Below, piece after piece: positions 1 to 8,914 of a stretch of 64,000 bases of DNA (its first letter is position 1; each line of letters starts with the position of its first letter). Location: NCBI RefSeq assembly GCF_021601385.1, contig NZ_BQHO01000021.1, positions 44,068 through 108,067 of the forward strand, read 5' to 3'. The notes beneath the pieces are model-generated. The model saw nothing but the letters and a program-made list of their open reading frames with translations, made no database searches and was not told the origin of the DNA. The position numbers and the translations under genes are program-made. The DNA is from Pseudomonas parasichuanensis. Its GTDB lineage: Bacteria > Pseudomonadota > Gammaproteobacteria > Pseudomonadales > Pseudomonadaceae.

Positions 1-1309
1 TGAAGTACTTGGCCTGGCTGATGGCGTTCTGCCCGGTACCGGCGTCGAGCACCAGCAGCACCTCGTGGGGCGCCTCGGCGTCGAGCTTGCCGATCACCCG
101 ACGGACCTTCTTCAGCTCTTCCATCAGGTTGTCCTTGGTGTGCAGGCGCCCGGCGGTGTCGGCGATCAGCACATCGACGTTGCGCGCCTTGGCGGCCTGC
201 ACGGCGTCGAAGATCACCGAGGCCGAGTCGGCGCCGGTGTGCTGGGCGATCACCGGGATCTGGTTGCGCTCGCCCCACACCTGCAACTGCTCCACGGCGG
301 CGGCACGGAAGGTGTCACCGGCGGCGAGCATGACCTTCTTGCCTTCAAGCTGCAGTTTTTTCGCCAGCTTGCCGATGGTGGTGGTCTTGCCGGCGCCGTT
401 CACGCCGACCACCAGGATTACGTAGGGCTTGTTCTTCGCCTCGATCTTCAATGGCTGCTCGACCGGGCGCAGCAGCGCGGCCAGCTCTTCCTGCAGCGAC
501 TTGTACAGCGCGTCGGCGTCGGCCAACTGCTTGCGGGCGACTTTCTGGGTGAGGTTCTGGACGATGGCCGAGGTGGCCTCGACGCCGACGTCGGCGGTCA
601 GCAGGCGGGTCTCGATTTCGTCGAGCAGGTCGTCATCGATGACCTTCTTGCCCATGAACAGGCTGGCCATGCCCTCGCCGATGCTGGCGCTGGTCTTCGA
701 CAGGCCCTGCTTGAGGCGGGCGAAGAAACCGGGCTTGGACGGTTCGGCGGCGGCCACGACAACGGGTTCAGGTTCGACCGGAGTCGGCACGATGACCGGT
801 TGGGCTTCGACAACCGGCGCAGGGGCCGGGGCGACAACGGCAGCCGGCTCGGCGAACGGGCGGGCAGGAATGGCAGGCGGCGCCTTGGGTTCCAGGTTCT
901 CGACCAGGGCCACCGGCTCTTCGGCGACAGGCAGTACCAGGTTACTGACCGGGGCCGCAGGCACTTCTACCGCTGGTTGCACAGCAGGGGCCGCAACCAC
1001 TGGCTGAGCAACTACAGCGGCGACAGGAGCAGGTTGCGGCGTGACCACCACCGGCTCTGGCACAGGCTCTGGCTGCGGCGCAACAACTACCGGCTCAGGC
1101 AAAGGCGCGACGACTACGGGCTCGGGCACTGCCGCCGGCAGCGGCTCGGCAGCAGGCGCCTGCAGTGCGGCCGGCTCTGTGGCCTGCGGTTCTGGGGTTT
1201 GCGGCTGTTCGGCGACAGGTTGTTCCGGCTTCTTGCGGAACCAGCTGAACAGGCCTTTCTTCTCGCCAGCCGCAGCCGGCGCTTTTTTGTCGTCGTTGGA
1301 ACCAAACAT
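1..1309 (-). CDS. ftsY: Signal recognition particle receptor FtsY (5' part; gene continues beyond left edge)
   Basis: This is the SRP-receptor GTPase that docks ribosome-SRP complexes at the inner membrane for co-translational insertion. 436 codons are visible and the C-terminal part is cut off by the window edge. The protein begins MFGSNDDKKAPAAAG, followed by a long Pro/Val/Glu/Ala-rich acidic region of roughly residues 20-190. Next come the helical N domain (around KVIDDDLLDEIETRLL) and the G domain with P-loop GVNGAGKTTT, the DTFRAAAVEQL segment, DTAGR and DAGTGQNA. The linker contains a short tandem repeat, listed separately. The ATG at 1309 gives the canonical MFG start. The gene is divergent from the M16 peptidase operon. 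In pseudomonads ftsE and ftsX usually follow, which would lie outside the window. Confidence 0.97.
   Translation of the reverse strand, partial: MFGSNDDKKAPAAAGEKKGLFSWFRKKPEQPVAEQPQTPEPQATEPAALQAPAAEPLPAAVPEPVVVAPLPEPVVVAPQPEPVPEPVVVTPQPAPVAAVVAQPVVAAPAVQPAVEVPAAPVSNLVLPVAEEPVALVENLEPKAPPAIPARPFAEPAAVVAPAPAPVVEAQPVIVPTPVEPEPVVVAAAEPSKPGFFARLKQGLSKTSASIGEGMASLFMGKKVIDDDLLDEIETRLLTADVGVEATSAIVQNLTQKVARKQLADADALYKSLQEELAALLRPVEQPLKIEAKNKPYVILVVGVNGAGKTTTIGKLAKKLQLEGKKVMLAAGDTFRAAAVEQLQVWGERNQIPVIAQHTGADSASVIFDAVQAAKARNVDVLIADTAGRLHTKDNLMEELKKVRRVIGKLDAEAPHEVLLVLDAGTGQNAISQAKYF
1037..1126 (-). repeat. Tandem PEPVVV(A/T)P codon repeat inside ftsY
   Basis: Three copies of the octapeptide PEPVVVAP or PEPVVVTP lie within 30 codons of the FtsY linker, the last two separated by a short PQPEPV spacer. 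The codons differ between copies, so this is an amino-acid-level repeat rather than a recent DNA duplication. It falls in the low-complexity acidic A region, which varies in length between species. Confidence 0.8.
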
Positions 1310-1332
1310 GGAAGACGGCTATCTCAGGGTAG

Positions 1333-1356
1333 CGATGCGCCAGCAGTGGCGCATCG
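1333..1356 (-). promoter_or_regulatory. Hairpin in the ftsY 5' leader
   Basis: A perfect 10-bp stem, CGATGCGCCA / TGGCGCATCG, closes a GCAG loop about 24 nt upstream of the ftsY start codon. It lacks a T-run on either side, so it is not a standard terminator. It may be a leader-RNA structure affecting ftsY translation, or a protein-binding palindrome; its role is unknown. Confidence 0.45.
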
Positions 1357-1543
1357 GGAATTCTTGAGTCACGCAGAACAGACTATTTTGTAACCGACTG
1401 GTTCATGCGCAACGTTTTGTCTTTAGGGCCTGCGGGCCAGAACGGCGACAGGCATGGTCGCCAGGCAACCGGATCAGTATCCTAGCACCTCCTGGCCCGC
1501 CGACGCTAAACCCAAGCGGGCCGCAGAACAGGTTAAACACCGT

Positions 1544-2899
1544 ATGAATGCTCTAGCCCGCCGCGCCGCTGGCCTGTTGCTCGGCACGCTGTGCCTGCCG
1601 CTTGCGGCCTTCGCCGCCGATGTGCAACCCACCCACGAATTCATCCTCGACAACGGCCTTAAAGTGGTCGTGCGCGAGGACCACCGCGCCCCGGTGGTGG
1701 TTTCGCAGATCTGGTACAAGGTCGGTTCCAGCTACGAAACCCCGGGCCAGACAGGCCTGTCCCACGCCCTGGAGCACATGATGTTCAAGGGCAGCGCCAA
1801 GCTCGGCCCTGGCGAAGCCTCGCGCATCCTGCGTGACCTGGGCGCCGAAGAAAACGCCTTTACCAGCGACGACTACACCGCCTATTACCAGGTGCTGGCC
1901 CGCGACCGCCTGCCGGTGGCCCTGGAACTTGAAGCCGACCGCCTGGCCAGCCTGCGCCTGCCGGCCGACGAGTTCAGCCGCGAGATCGAGGTGATCAAGG
2001 AAGAGCGCCGCCTGCGCACCGACGACCAGCCCACCTCCAAGGCCTTCGAGCTGTTCCGTGCCATGGCCTACCCGGCCAGCGGCTACCACACCCCGACCAT
2101 CGGCTGGATGGCCGACCTCGAACGCATGAAGGTCGAGGAACTGCGCCACTGGTACGAGTCCTGGTACGCGCCGAACAACGCCACCCTGGTGGTGGTCGGC
2201 GACGTCACCCCCGACGAAGTCAAAACCCTCGCCCAGAAATACTTCGGCCCCATCCCCAAGCGCGCCGTGCCCCCCAGCAAGCTGCCGCTGGAGCTGGCCG
2301 AGCCGGGCCTGCGCAAGCTGACCCTGCATGTGCAGACGCAGTTGCCGAGCCTGATCTACGGCTTCAATGTGCCGGCGCTGGCCACCGCCAAGGACCCGCG
2401 CACGGTCAACGCGCTGCGGCTGATCTCCGCTCTGCTCGACGGCGGCTACAGCGCCCGCATGCCGGCGCGCCTGGAGCGCGGCCAGGAGCTGGTGGCCGGG
2501 GCTTCGTCCAGCTATAACGCCTTCACCCGGGGCGACAGCCTGTTCCTGATCTCGGCCACCCCCAACGTGCAGAAGAAAAAGACCCTGGCCGAGGTCGAGA
2601 AAGGCGTCTGGCAACTGCTTGACGAGCTCAAAACCACGCCGCCGACCGCCGAAGAACTGGAACGCGTGCGTGCCCAGGTGATCGCCGGCCTGGTCTACGA
2701 CCGCGACTCCATCAGCAGCCAGGCCACCACCATCGGCCAGTTGGAAACCGTCGGCCTGTCCTGGAAACTGATCGACAGCGAACTCGACGACCTCAAGCGT
2801 GTGACCCCGCAAGACATCCAGGCCGCTGCCCGCACCTATTTCACCCGCGAACGCCTGAGCGTTGCCCATGTACTGCCCGAGGAGTCCGCTCATGAGTGA
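1544..2899 (+). CDS. Exported M16 zinc peptidase (catalytic member of the pair)
   Basis: Member of the M16 (pitrilysin/insulinase, processing-peptidase) family of zinc metallopeptidases, 451 aa from the ATG at 1544. This start gives a clean signal peptide (MNALARRAAG, a Leu-rich core, then AFA/AD). An in-frame upstream start near 1454 would bury it. The inverted zinc motif HALEH lies at residues 74-78, and the downstream acidic helix EVIKEERR supplies the expected distal glutamate. Length fits a two-domain bacterial M16B protein. The gene overlaps the next, non-catalytic M16 gene by 8 bp, the usual arrangement for subunits that form a heterodimer. The substrate is unknown; a role in periplasmic peptide or protein turnover is inferred. 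Confidence 0.88.
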   Translation: MNALARRAAGLLLGTLCLPLAAFAADVQPTHEFILDNGLKVVVREDHRAPVVVSQIWYKVGSSYETPGQTGLSHALEHMMFKGSAKLGPGEASRILRDLGAEENAFTSDDYTAYYQVLARDRLPVALELEADRLASLRLPADEFSREIEVIKEERRLRTDDQPTSKAFELFRAMAYPASGYHTPTIGWMADLERMKVEELRHWYESWYAPNNATLVVVGDVTPDEVKTLAQKYFGPIPKRAVPPSKLPLELAEPGLRKLTLHVQTQLPSLIYGFNVPALATAKDPRTVNALRLISALLDGGYSARMPARLERGQELVAGASSSYNAFTRGDSLFLISATPNVQKKKTLAEVEKGVWQLLDELKTTPPTAEELERVRAQVIAGLVYDRDSISSQATTIGQLETVGLSWKLIDSELDDLKRVTPQDIQAAARTYFTRERLSVAHVLPEESAHE

Positions 2900-4385
2900 C
2901 CGCAGCGCACCCCGCTACACCCTGCTGGGCCTAGGCATCATCGTGCTGGTGGTGGCCATCGCCCTGCTGCTGGCCCGTCCGGCCCAATCCGACAGCGCCA
3001 GCCAGCCGGCTACCGCGGCCCGCCCGGCCAACTCACTGCAATCGCTGGCCGAACTGGACGGCAAGGCCCCCAGCCGCCGCCAGCTGAACATCCAGCACTG
3101 GACCACCGCCGAAGGCACCCGCGTGTTGTTCGTCGAAGCCCGCGAGCTGCCGATGTTCGACCTGCGCCTGACCTTCGCCGCCGGCAGCAGCCAGGACGGC
3201 GCGACGCCGGGCGTGGCCACGCTGACCAACGCCATGCTCAACGAGGGCGTGGCCGGCAAGGACGTCACCGCCATCGCCGAAGGCTTCGAGGGCCTGGGCG
3301 CCGACTTCGGCAACGGCTCCTACCGCGACATGGCCGTGGCTTCGCTGCGCAGCCTCAGCGCCGCCGACAAGCGCGACCCGGCCTTGAAGCTGTTCACCGA
3401 AGTGGTGGGCAAGCCGACCTTCCCGGAGGACGCCCTCAAGCGCATCAAGAACCAGATGCTGGCCGGCTTCGAGTACGAAAAGCAGAATCCCGGCAAGATC
3501 GCTGGCAAGGCGCTGTTTGCCAACCTCTACGGCAACCACCCCTACGCCCACCCCAGCGACGGCACGGCCCAGTCGGTCACCGCCATCACCCTCGATCAGC
3601 TGCGCGCTTACCACGGCAAGGCCTATGCCGCCGGCAACGCGGTGATCGCGCTGGTCGGCGACCTCAGCCGCAGCGAAGCCGAGGCCATCGCCGCCCAGGT
3701 ATCGGCCGGCCTGCCCAAGGGCCCGGCCCTGGCCAAGCCCGAGCAACCCGCCGAACCCAAGCCAGGCCTGACCCACATCGACTTCGCGTCCAAGCAGACC
3801 CACCTGATGCTGGCCGAACTTGGCATCGACCGTAACGACCCGGACTGGCCCGCGCTGTCGCTGGGCAACCAGATCCTCGGCGGCGGCGCCTTCGGTACCC
3901 GGCTGATGAGCGAAGTGCGCGAGAAGCGCGGCCTCACCTACGGCGTGTACTCGGTGTTCAGCCCGATGCAGGTGCGCGGCCCGTTCATGATCAACCTGCA
4001 AACCCGCGCCGAACTCAGCGAAGGCACGCTCAAGCTGGTTCAGGACCTGTTGGCCGACTACCTCAAGAACGGCCCGACGCAACAGGAACTGGACGACGCC
4101 AAGCGCGAACTGGCCGGCAGCTTCCCGCTGTCCAATGCCAGCAACGCCAGCATCGTCGGCCAGCTGGGCGCGATCGGCTTCTACAACCTGCCGCTGAGCT
4201 GGCTGGAAGACTTCATGCAGCAGTCCCAGGCGCTGACCGTTGAGCAGGTCAAGGCCGCCATGAACAAGCACCTGGCGGCAGACAAGCTGGTGATCGTCAC
4301 CGTCGGCCCGAGCGTGCCGCAACAGCCGCTGCCGGCCCCCACTGACAAACCCGCCGAGCAACCGCTCGGCGTACCGGAGCACTAA
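2892..4385 (+). CDS. M16-family peptidase-like protein lacking the zinc motif (partner subunit)
   Basis: A 497-aa M16-fold protein with an N-terminal membrane anchor (residues about 10-28, LLGLGIIVLVVAIALLL). At the position of HxxEH it reads FAAGSSQDG...LTNAMLNEGV, so the catalytic histidines are missing. A C-terminal M16 domain segment with REKRGLTYGVYS is preserved. This matches the inactive partner of two-gene M16B systems, in which one subunit carries zinc and the other helps bind substrate. The ATG at 2892 overlaps the upstream stop (ATGAGTGA), suggesting translational coupling. An upstream start at 2862 is possible but would extend the overlap without benefit. The stop codon overlaps the rsmD start by one base. 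Confidence 0.85.
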   Translation: MSDRSAPRYTLLGLGIIVLVVAIALLLARPAQSDSASQPATAARPANSLQSLAELDGKAPSRRQLNIQHWTTAEGTRVLFVEARELPMFDLRLTFAAGSSQDGATPGVATLTNAMLNEGVAGKDVTAIAEGFEGLGADFGNGSYRDMAVASLRSLSAADKRDPALKLFTEVVGKPTFPEDALKRIKNQMLAGFEYEKQNPGKIAGKALFANLYGNHPYAHPSDGTAQSVTAITLDQLRAYHGKAYAAGNAVIALVGDLSRSEAEAIAAQVSAGLPKGPALAKPEQPAEPKPGLTHIDFASKQTHLMLAELGIDRNDPDWPALSLGNQILGGGAFGTRLMSEVREKRGLTYGVYSVFSPMQVRGPFMINLQTRAELSEGTLKLVQDLLADYLKNGPTQQELDDAKRELAGSFPLSNASNASIVGQLGAIGFYNLPLSWLEDFMQQSQALTVEQVKAAMNKHLAADKLVIVTVGPSVPQQPLPAPTDKPAEQPLGVPEH

Positions 4386-4978
4386 TGGCAAGACCCAACA
4401 CACCAGGCGCCAGCAAAGGCCCGGGCCAACTGCGCATCATTGCCGGCGAGTGGCGCAGCCGCCGCCTGGCGGTGCCGGAAGGCGACGGCCTGCGCCCCAC
4501 CCCCGACCGCGTGCGCGAAACCCTGTTCAACTGGCTGGCGCCGTACATCGAGGGCGCCCGCGTGCTGGATGCCTTCACCGGCAGCGGTGCGCTGGTGCTC
4601 GAAGCCCTTTCGCGCGGTGCGCAAGACGCCGTGGCGCTGGACAGCAACCCGGCCGCCATTGCCAACCTCAAGCACAACCTCGAACTGCTGCGCTGCCCAC
4701 GCGGGCAGATCCTGCAAACCGACGCCCTGCGCTACCTGCAAGGCCCGGCCAAGCAGCAGTTCGACCTGGTGTTCCTCGACCCGCCGTTCCACCAGGACCT
4801 GCTGGCCAACACCTGCAACCTGCTGGAACAGGGCCAGTGGCTGCGCGAGCAGGCGTGGGTCTACACCGAAAGCGAGGCCGCGCCGTCGAGCCTGCCGATG
4901 CCCGGCAACTGGCGCCTGCACCGGGAAAAGAAAACCGGGCAGGTGCATTACGCGCTCTGGCAGCGCATCAAGATTTAA
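4385..4978 (+). CDS. rsmD: 16S rRNA (guanine(966)-N(2))-methyltransferase RsmD
   Basis: A 197-aa SAM-dependent N2-guanine methyltransferase acting on G966 of 16S rRNA. Visible features are the early GEWRSRRL segment, the TPDRVRETLFNWL motif, the SAM-binding FTGSGALVLEALSRGA loop and the catalytic DPPF motif at about residue 131. Length is typical. The start ATG overlaps the stop of the M16 partner gene (TAATG) and has a GGAG about 6 bases upstream, so it is read as part of the same operon. In many proteobacteria rsmD lies next to ftsY, which supports the assignment. Confidence 0.95.
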   Translation: MARPNTPGASKGPGQLRIIAGEWRSRRLAVPEGDGLRPTPDRVRETLFNWLAPYIEGARVLDAFTGSGALVLEALSRGAQDAVALDSNPAAIANLKHNLELLRCPRGQILQTDALRYLQGPAKQQFDLVFLDPPFHQDLLANTCNLLEQGQWLREQAWVYTESEAAPSSLPMPGNWRLHREKKTGQVHYALWQRIKI

Positions 4979-5047
4979 GTAGCACCGCCCACCAGCTGAA
5001 GTGCCCGAAGCTGCTCCGATCATCACTTGCGACGGAGCACTTCGAGC

Positions 5048-7768
5048 ATGGCCCTCCCCCCGACAGTCAACCTTTCTTCACTGATCCCTGTGGCAGAACC
5101 GCCGCTGCAACATTTCGTTCTCGACAATGGCTTGAACGTTTATCTGCAAGAAGACCTGCGCAGCCCCCTGGCCTGTGTCCAACTCTGTTATCACGTTGGC
5201 GCCAGCCACGATCCCTTGGGGCATACCAATCTGACCCACCTGCTCGAACATATGGTGTTCGAGGGTAGCGCCAAGCTCGCACCCGGACAGTTTTCCAGAG
5301 TCATCAGCCGACTGGGTGGCGAGACCAATGCCTCGACCCTGGAAGATGGCACCGTCTACGAAGTGACACTTCCAGCTGCGCGCCTGGAAGTCGCACTGGA
5401 GATCCTGGGTGACACCATGGCCAACGCCAACCTCACATCAGACGGTTTCGAGCGCGCCGTCAAGGCAGTCAACGACGAGCGCCGGCTGAAACTCGACAAC
5501 AACCCTGAACAACAGGCGTTCGAACACCATAAACGCCTGGCCCACGGCAGCAGCCCCTACGCCGCCCGCAGTTTCGGTGACGCCGTGGACCTTCAATACA
5601 TGAAGCCCGACACCGTACGCACCTGGTACCGCACGTGGTACCACCCCAACAACGCGTCACTGGTGGTGGTTGGCAACGTCGATCGGTTGCGTTTGCAGGG
5701 CTGGGTCGAGCGCTACTTCGGTCCTTGGGGTGCAGCAGTGCTGCCTCAACAGCCCGTTCCGGAGCAGACGGTAGAGCATCAGCCACGTCAGCAAGCCATC
5801 ACGCTGCCTGGGCTGCGCGATGGCCTTTACCTGTCCTTCAATGTACCGAGCCTGGCGACTGCCGACTCAACCGCCACAGCAGCGGCCTTGATGCTGCTAC
5901 CGGAACTGCTGGCCAATGGTGCCGCTTCGATGCTGTACGCCAGCCTGGTCCGTGATCGGCAAGTGCTCACAAGAATCGAAGCCTTCTATGACCACCTGAC
6001 CCGCGGCGACACGTTGCTGACGCTGCATGCCTACAGCAATCCCGACAAGAGCACGCCACAACAGGCCATCGAGCAGATACGACACATCATCGATGCAGTC
6101 CGACAGGCTCCCCCCAGGGCTCAGACACTCGACGCCCTCAAGTTCCGGCTGCTTACCGCGCGGCTCATCACCAGGGGTACAGCGCAAAGACAGGCCGAAT
6201 CCATCGCCTCGCATGCCCTCAGCGGGTTGCAGCCCGAGGTGCATGATCAGGTCCTGCAGGCACTGATTGCACTCACGCCTGAAGATATCCAGTTGGCCGC
6301 ACAGCGGTTCCTCGCCGACGACCGCATGGCGGTTACCCACATGCTCGCAGCGCATGACCCAAATCCGGAAGAAAGCGAACACCTGCCAATGACCTGCGCG
6401 GATCTTGCCGGCAGCCTTGCAGCGGCCGATTTCTCCAAACTGCAGTCAGCTGCCAGCATCGACACCCATCAGCTGCTTCCTCCGGCCCAGTCAGTCCAGA
6501 CCTGGGACACCGCCAATGGCAGCCGCGTCGTCTTCGTCGCCACACAGGGTTCACCATTGTTCGAACTGAGCCTGCGCTTCAATGCTGGCGCCTGCCAGGA
6601 CGGCGACACCCCGGGCCTTGCGGCGCTTACGCTGTATTCGCTTGATCAAGGTATCGAAACCCTGGACGCCCAAGGCTTCGCGGCTGGGCTCAGCGGCCTC
6701 GGGGCAAGCGTGCAAAGAGACATCAGCCACGACCATGCGCGAATCGATCTGAGCGCACACTGCTCGGCGCCGCTACGCGAAGCGGCGCTCGAACTGTTCA
6801 CCGCGATGGTTGCCCGGCCAGCCCTGAGAGCAGACGCATATTCCGGCATCAAGACGCGAATGCTCCGGTACCTGCAGCGGCGCGAAAGCAGCCCAGCACA
6901 ACGCATCGACGTGGAAGTGCTCAGCCGCCTGTTCCCGCAGCATGCCTATGGCAGCGACTATGCAGGCACCAGCGTCAGCGTCGCCGATATCGACGTGGAC
7001 AACGTCAAGGCATTCCATCAACGCGCCTATACCGCCGCAAACCTGGAGATCACATTGGTGGGTAACCTGAGCCAGACAGAGGCCAGGCAAATGCTTGACA
7101 CGCTGACCCTGGCGCTGCCAGGCAACCGCCCCGCGCTCCCGTCACCACAACCCGTGACCCCACTAGACAGGGCCATCGCCGTCCACCTGGAGCAAACAGG
7201 CAGCAATTGCGAGGTGACCCTGGCCCTGCCCCTGGACGTGGCGCGCTCTGACGCCGAGTACACGGCCATGGTCGTAACCCACGAGCTACTCGGCGCCGGC
7301 TTCGAGTCGCGCCTGGTTACCGAGCTCCGTGAGCGCCGCAACCTGACCTACAGTATCAGCAGCCATTTGCGCACCTACCGGGCAGCCACCTTCCTGTACA
7401 TCAGTTGGGACATCGACCCCGCCTACCTTGATGCCTCTGTGGATCTGGTGAAGCAGGTCATCCAGTGCTTCATCGAACACGGGCCAAGCCAGGATGAACT
7501 GGAACTTGCCGTCAACCAACGGGGGGGCGGTTTGCTGCGCTCATTTGCCGACAACAAAACGCTGGCAAAAGAGCTGGCCGACCTCGGGCCCGAAGCAGTT
7601 GCCACGGACCATCCCGCGGCCTGCCTGCAACAGTTGGCGCAACTGTCCCCAGCCGACGTACAAGCCGCGGCCAGGGGCTTGCTCGCCATTGAGCGCTGCG
7701 TATCCATCAGCGTCGGCCCGCGCATCGAACAGAAAGCCCTGCCTCTGTTGCCCACAGCCGACCAATAG
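5048..7768 (+). CDS. Fused double M16 peptidase-like protein, no signal peptide
   Basis: A 906-aa protein made of two M16B-type halves in one chain. The first half has a zinc motif HLLEH at residues 64-68, the VKAVNDERRLKLDNN distal helix and the WYHPNNASLVVVG segment. The second half, from about residue 480, reads like the non-catalytic partner (FVATQGSPLFELSLRFNAGACQDG) and ends with RERRNLTYSISS. It therefore resembles a fusion of the two upstream genes. The ATG at 5048 is chosen because GGAG lies 10 bases upstream; a TTG at 5027 is less likely. No signal peptide is apparent, unlike the upstream catalytic paralogue. Codon use looks less GC3-rich than its neighbours by eye. The substrate is unknown. 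Confidence 0.82.
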   Translation: MALPPTVNLSSLIPVAEPPLQHFVLDNGLNVYLQEDLRSPLACVQLCYHVGASHDPLGHTNLTHLLEHMVFEGSAKLAPGQFSRVISRLGGETNASTLEDGTVYEVTLPAARLEVALEILGDTMANANLTSDGFERAVKAVNDERRLKLDNNPEQQAFEHHKRLAHGSSPYAARSFGDAVDLQYMKPDTVRTWYRTWYHPNNASLVVVGNVDRLRLQGWVERYFGPWGAAVLPQQPVPEQTVEHQPRQQAITLPGLRDGLYLSFNVPSLATADSTATAAALMLLPELLANGAASMLYASLVRDRQVLTRIEAFYDHLTRGDTLLTLHAYSNPDKSTPQQAIEQIRHIIDAVRQAPPRAQTLDALKFRLLTARLITRGTAQRQAESIASHALSGLQPEVHDQVLQALIALTPEDIQLAAQRFLADDRMAVTHMLAAHDPNPEESEHLPMTCADLAGSLAAADFSKLQSAASIDTHQLLPPAQSVQTWDTANGSRVVFVATQGSPLFELSLRFNAGACQDGDTPGLAALTLYSLDQGIETLDAQGFAAGLSGLGASVQRDISHDHARIDLSAHCSAPLREAALELFTAMVARPALRADAYSGIKTRMLRYLQRRESSPAQRIDVEVLSRLFPQHAYGSDYAGTSVSVADIDVDNVKAFHQRAYTAANLEITLVGNLSQTEARQMLDTLTLALPGNRPALPSPQPVTPLDRAIAVHLEQTGSNCEVTLALPLDVARSDAEYTAMVVTHELLGAGFESRLVTELRERRNLTYSISSHLRTYRAATFLYISWDIDPAYLDASVDLVKQVIQCFIEHGPSQDELELAVNQRGGGLLRSFADNKTLAKELADLGPEAVATDHPAACLQQLAQLSPADVQAAARGLLAIERCVSISVGPRIEQKALPLLPTADQ

Positions 7769-7828
7769 CGCAAATACAGTGGCGGTGTTTCATGGCACTC
7801 TAGTCGGGCACATCATGAGTCGCCCAGC

Positions 7829-8821
7829 ATGCCCGACCTCACCGCCACGTTCCGCCCGGCTACCGGCCTGGCCAATCCGCACCTGCAGACGCTCTGGGGC
7901 CCGCTGTGGCGCAAGCTCCCCGAGCTGCCCCGCGAACGCGAGCGCCTGTGGCTGGCCGACGGCGACTTCCTGGACCTCGACTGGTATGGCCCGCACCAGG
8001 CCGATGCGCCGCTGGTGCTGGTGCTGCACGGGCTGACCGGCTCGTCCAGCTCGCCTTACGTCAAAGGCCTGCAGCAGGCGCTGCAAGCACGCGGCTGGGC
8101 CAGCGTGGCGCTCAACTGGCGCGGCTGTTCGGGGGAACCCAACCTGCTGGCGCGCAGCTACCATTCCGGCGCCAGCGAAGACCTCGCCGAAACCTTGCGT
8201 CACCTGCGTGCCCGGCGGCCACTGGCGCCGCTGTATGCGGTCGGTTACTCGCTGGGGGGTAATGTGCTGCTCAAGTACCTGGGCGAGCACGGCGCAGACA
8301 GCCTGCTGGAAGCGGCGGTAGCGGTGTCGGTGCCGTTTCGCCTGGACCAGTGCGCCGACCGCATCGGCCTGGGGTTCTCCAAGGTCTACCAGGCGCACTT
8401 CATGCGCGAGATGCTGGCTTATGTGCAGAGCAAGCAGCAGCACTTTCGCGACAAGGGCCACCATGACCGGCTGGCCGAAATCGAACGCCTGGGCTCATTG
8501 CGCAACCTGCGCACCTTCTGGGATTTCGACGGCAAGGTGACTGCGCCGCTCAACGGTTTTCGCGATGTGCACGACTACTACCGGCGCGCTTCCAGCGGCT
8601 ACTACCTGCGGGAGAACTGCACGCCGACGCTGATCATCCAGTCCAGCGACGACCCGTTCGTGTTCGGCCACAGCTTGCCGAGCGCCGAGCAGTTGGCGCC
8701 GCAGACACAGTTCGAGCTGCACAGCCGGGGTGGCCATGTGGGGTTTGTCGACGGCAGCCTGCGCAATCCGGGGTACTACCTGGAGCGGCGGATTCCGCAG
8801 TGGTTGGTGGACGGGCGGTAA
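7829..8821 (+). CDS. YheT-family alpha/beta hydrolase
   Basis: A 330-aa alpha/beta hydrolase of the YheT (embryogenesis-associated EMB8-like) family. The sequence shows the family's N-terminal NPHLQTLWGPL, an oxyanion region LVLHGLTGSSSSPY, an NWRGCSGEPN motif, the nucleophile elbow GYSLGGN and a late GGHVGF histidine. These give the Ser-Asp-His triad. Substrates of this family are poorly defined, with acyl esters suspected. No strong ribosome-binding site is visible before the ATG, but no other in-frame start fits better. It lies 60 bases downstream of the fused M16 gene on the same strand. Confidence 0.88.
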   Translation: MPDLTATFRPATGLANPHLQTLWGPLWRKLPELPRERERLWLADGDFLDLDWYGPHQADAPLVLVLHGLTGSSSSPYVKGLQQALQARGWASVALNWRGCSGEPNLLARSYHSGASEDLAETLRHLRARRPLAPLYAVGYSLGGNVLLKYLGEHGADSLLEAAVAVSVPFRLDQCADRIGLGFSKVYQAHFMREMLAYVQSKQQHFRDKGHHDRLAEIERLGSLRNLRTFWDFDGKVTAPLNGFRDVHDYYRRASSGYYLRENCTPTLIIQSSDDPFVFGHSLPSAEQLAPQTQFELHSRGGHVGFVDGSLRNPGYYLERRIPQWLVDGR

Positions 8822-8914
8822 ACCTGGTCGGCTTGCTCCTACAAAGACAGTTGCTCCCCATCGATCGCGCCACCCTCAAGGCCAGAACCGCGGCTCCCAC
8901 AGGTACAGGGCAGC

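Noticed and set aside
65-1393. 442-residue plus-strand frame opposite ftsY
   Set aside because: Low-complexity Arg/Gly/Asp frame with no motif. The minus strand encodes FtsY.
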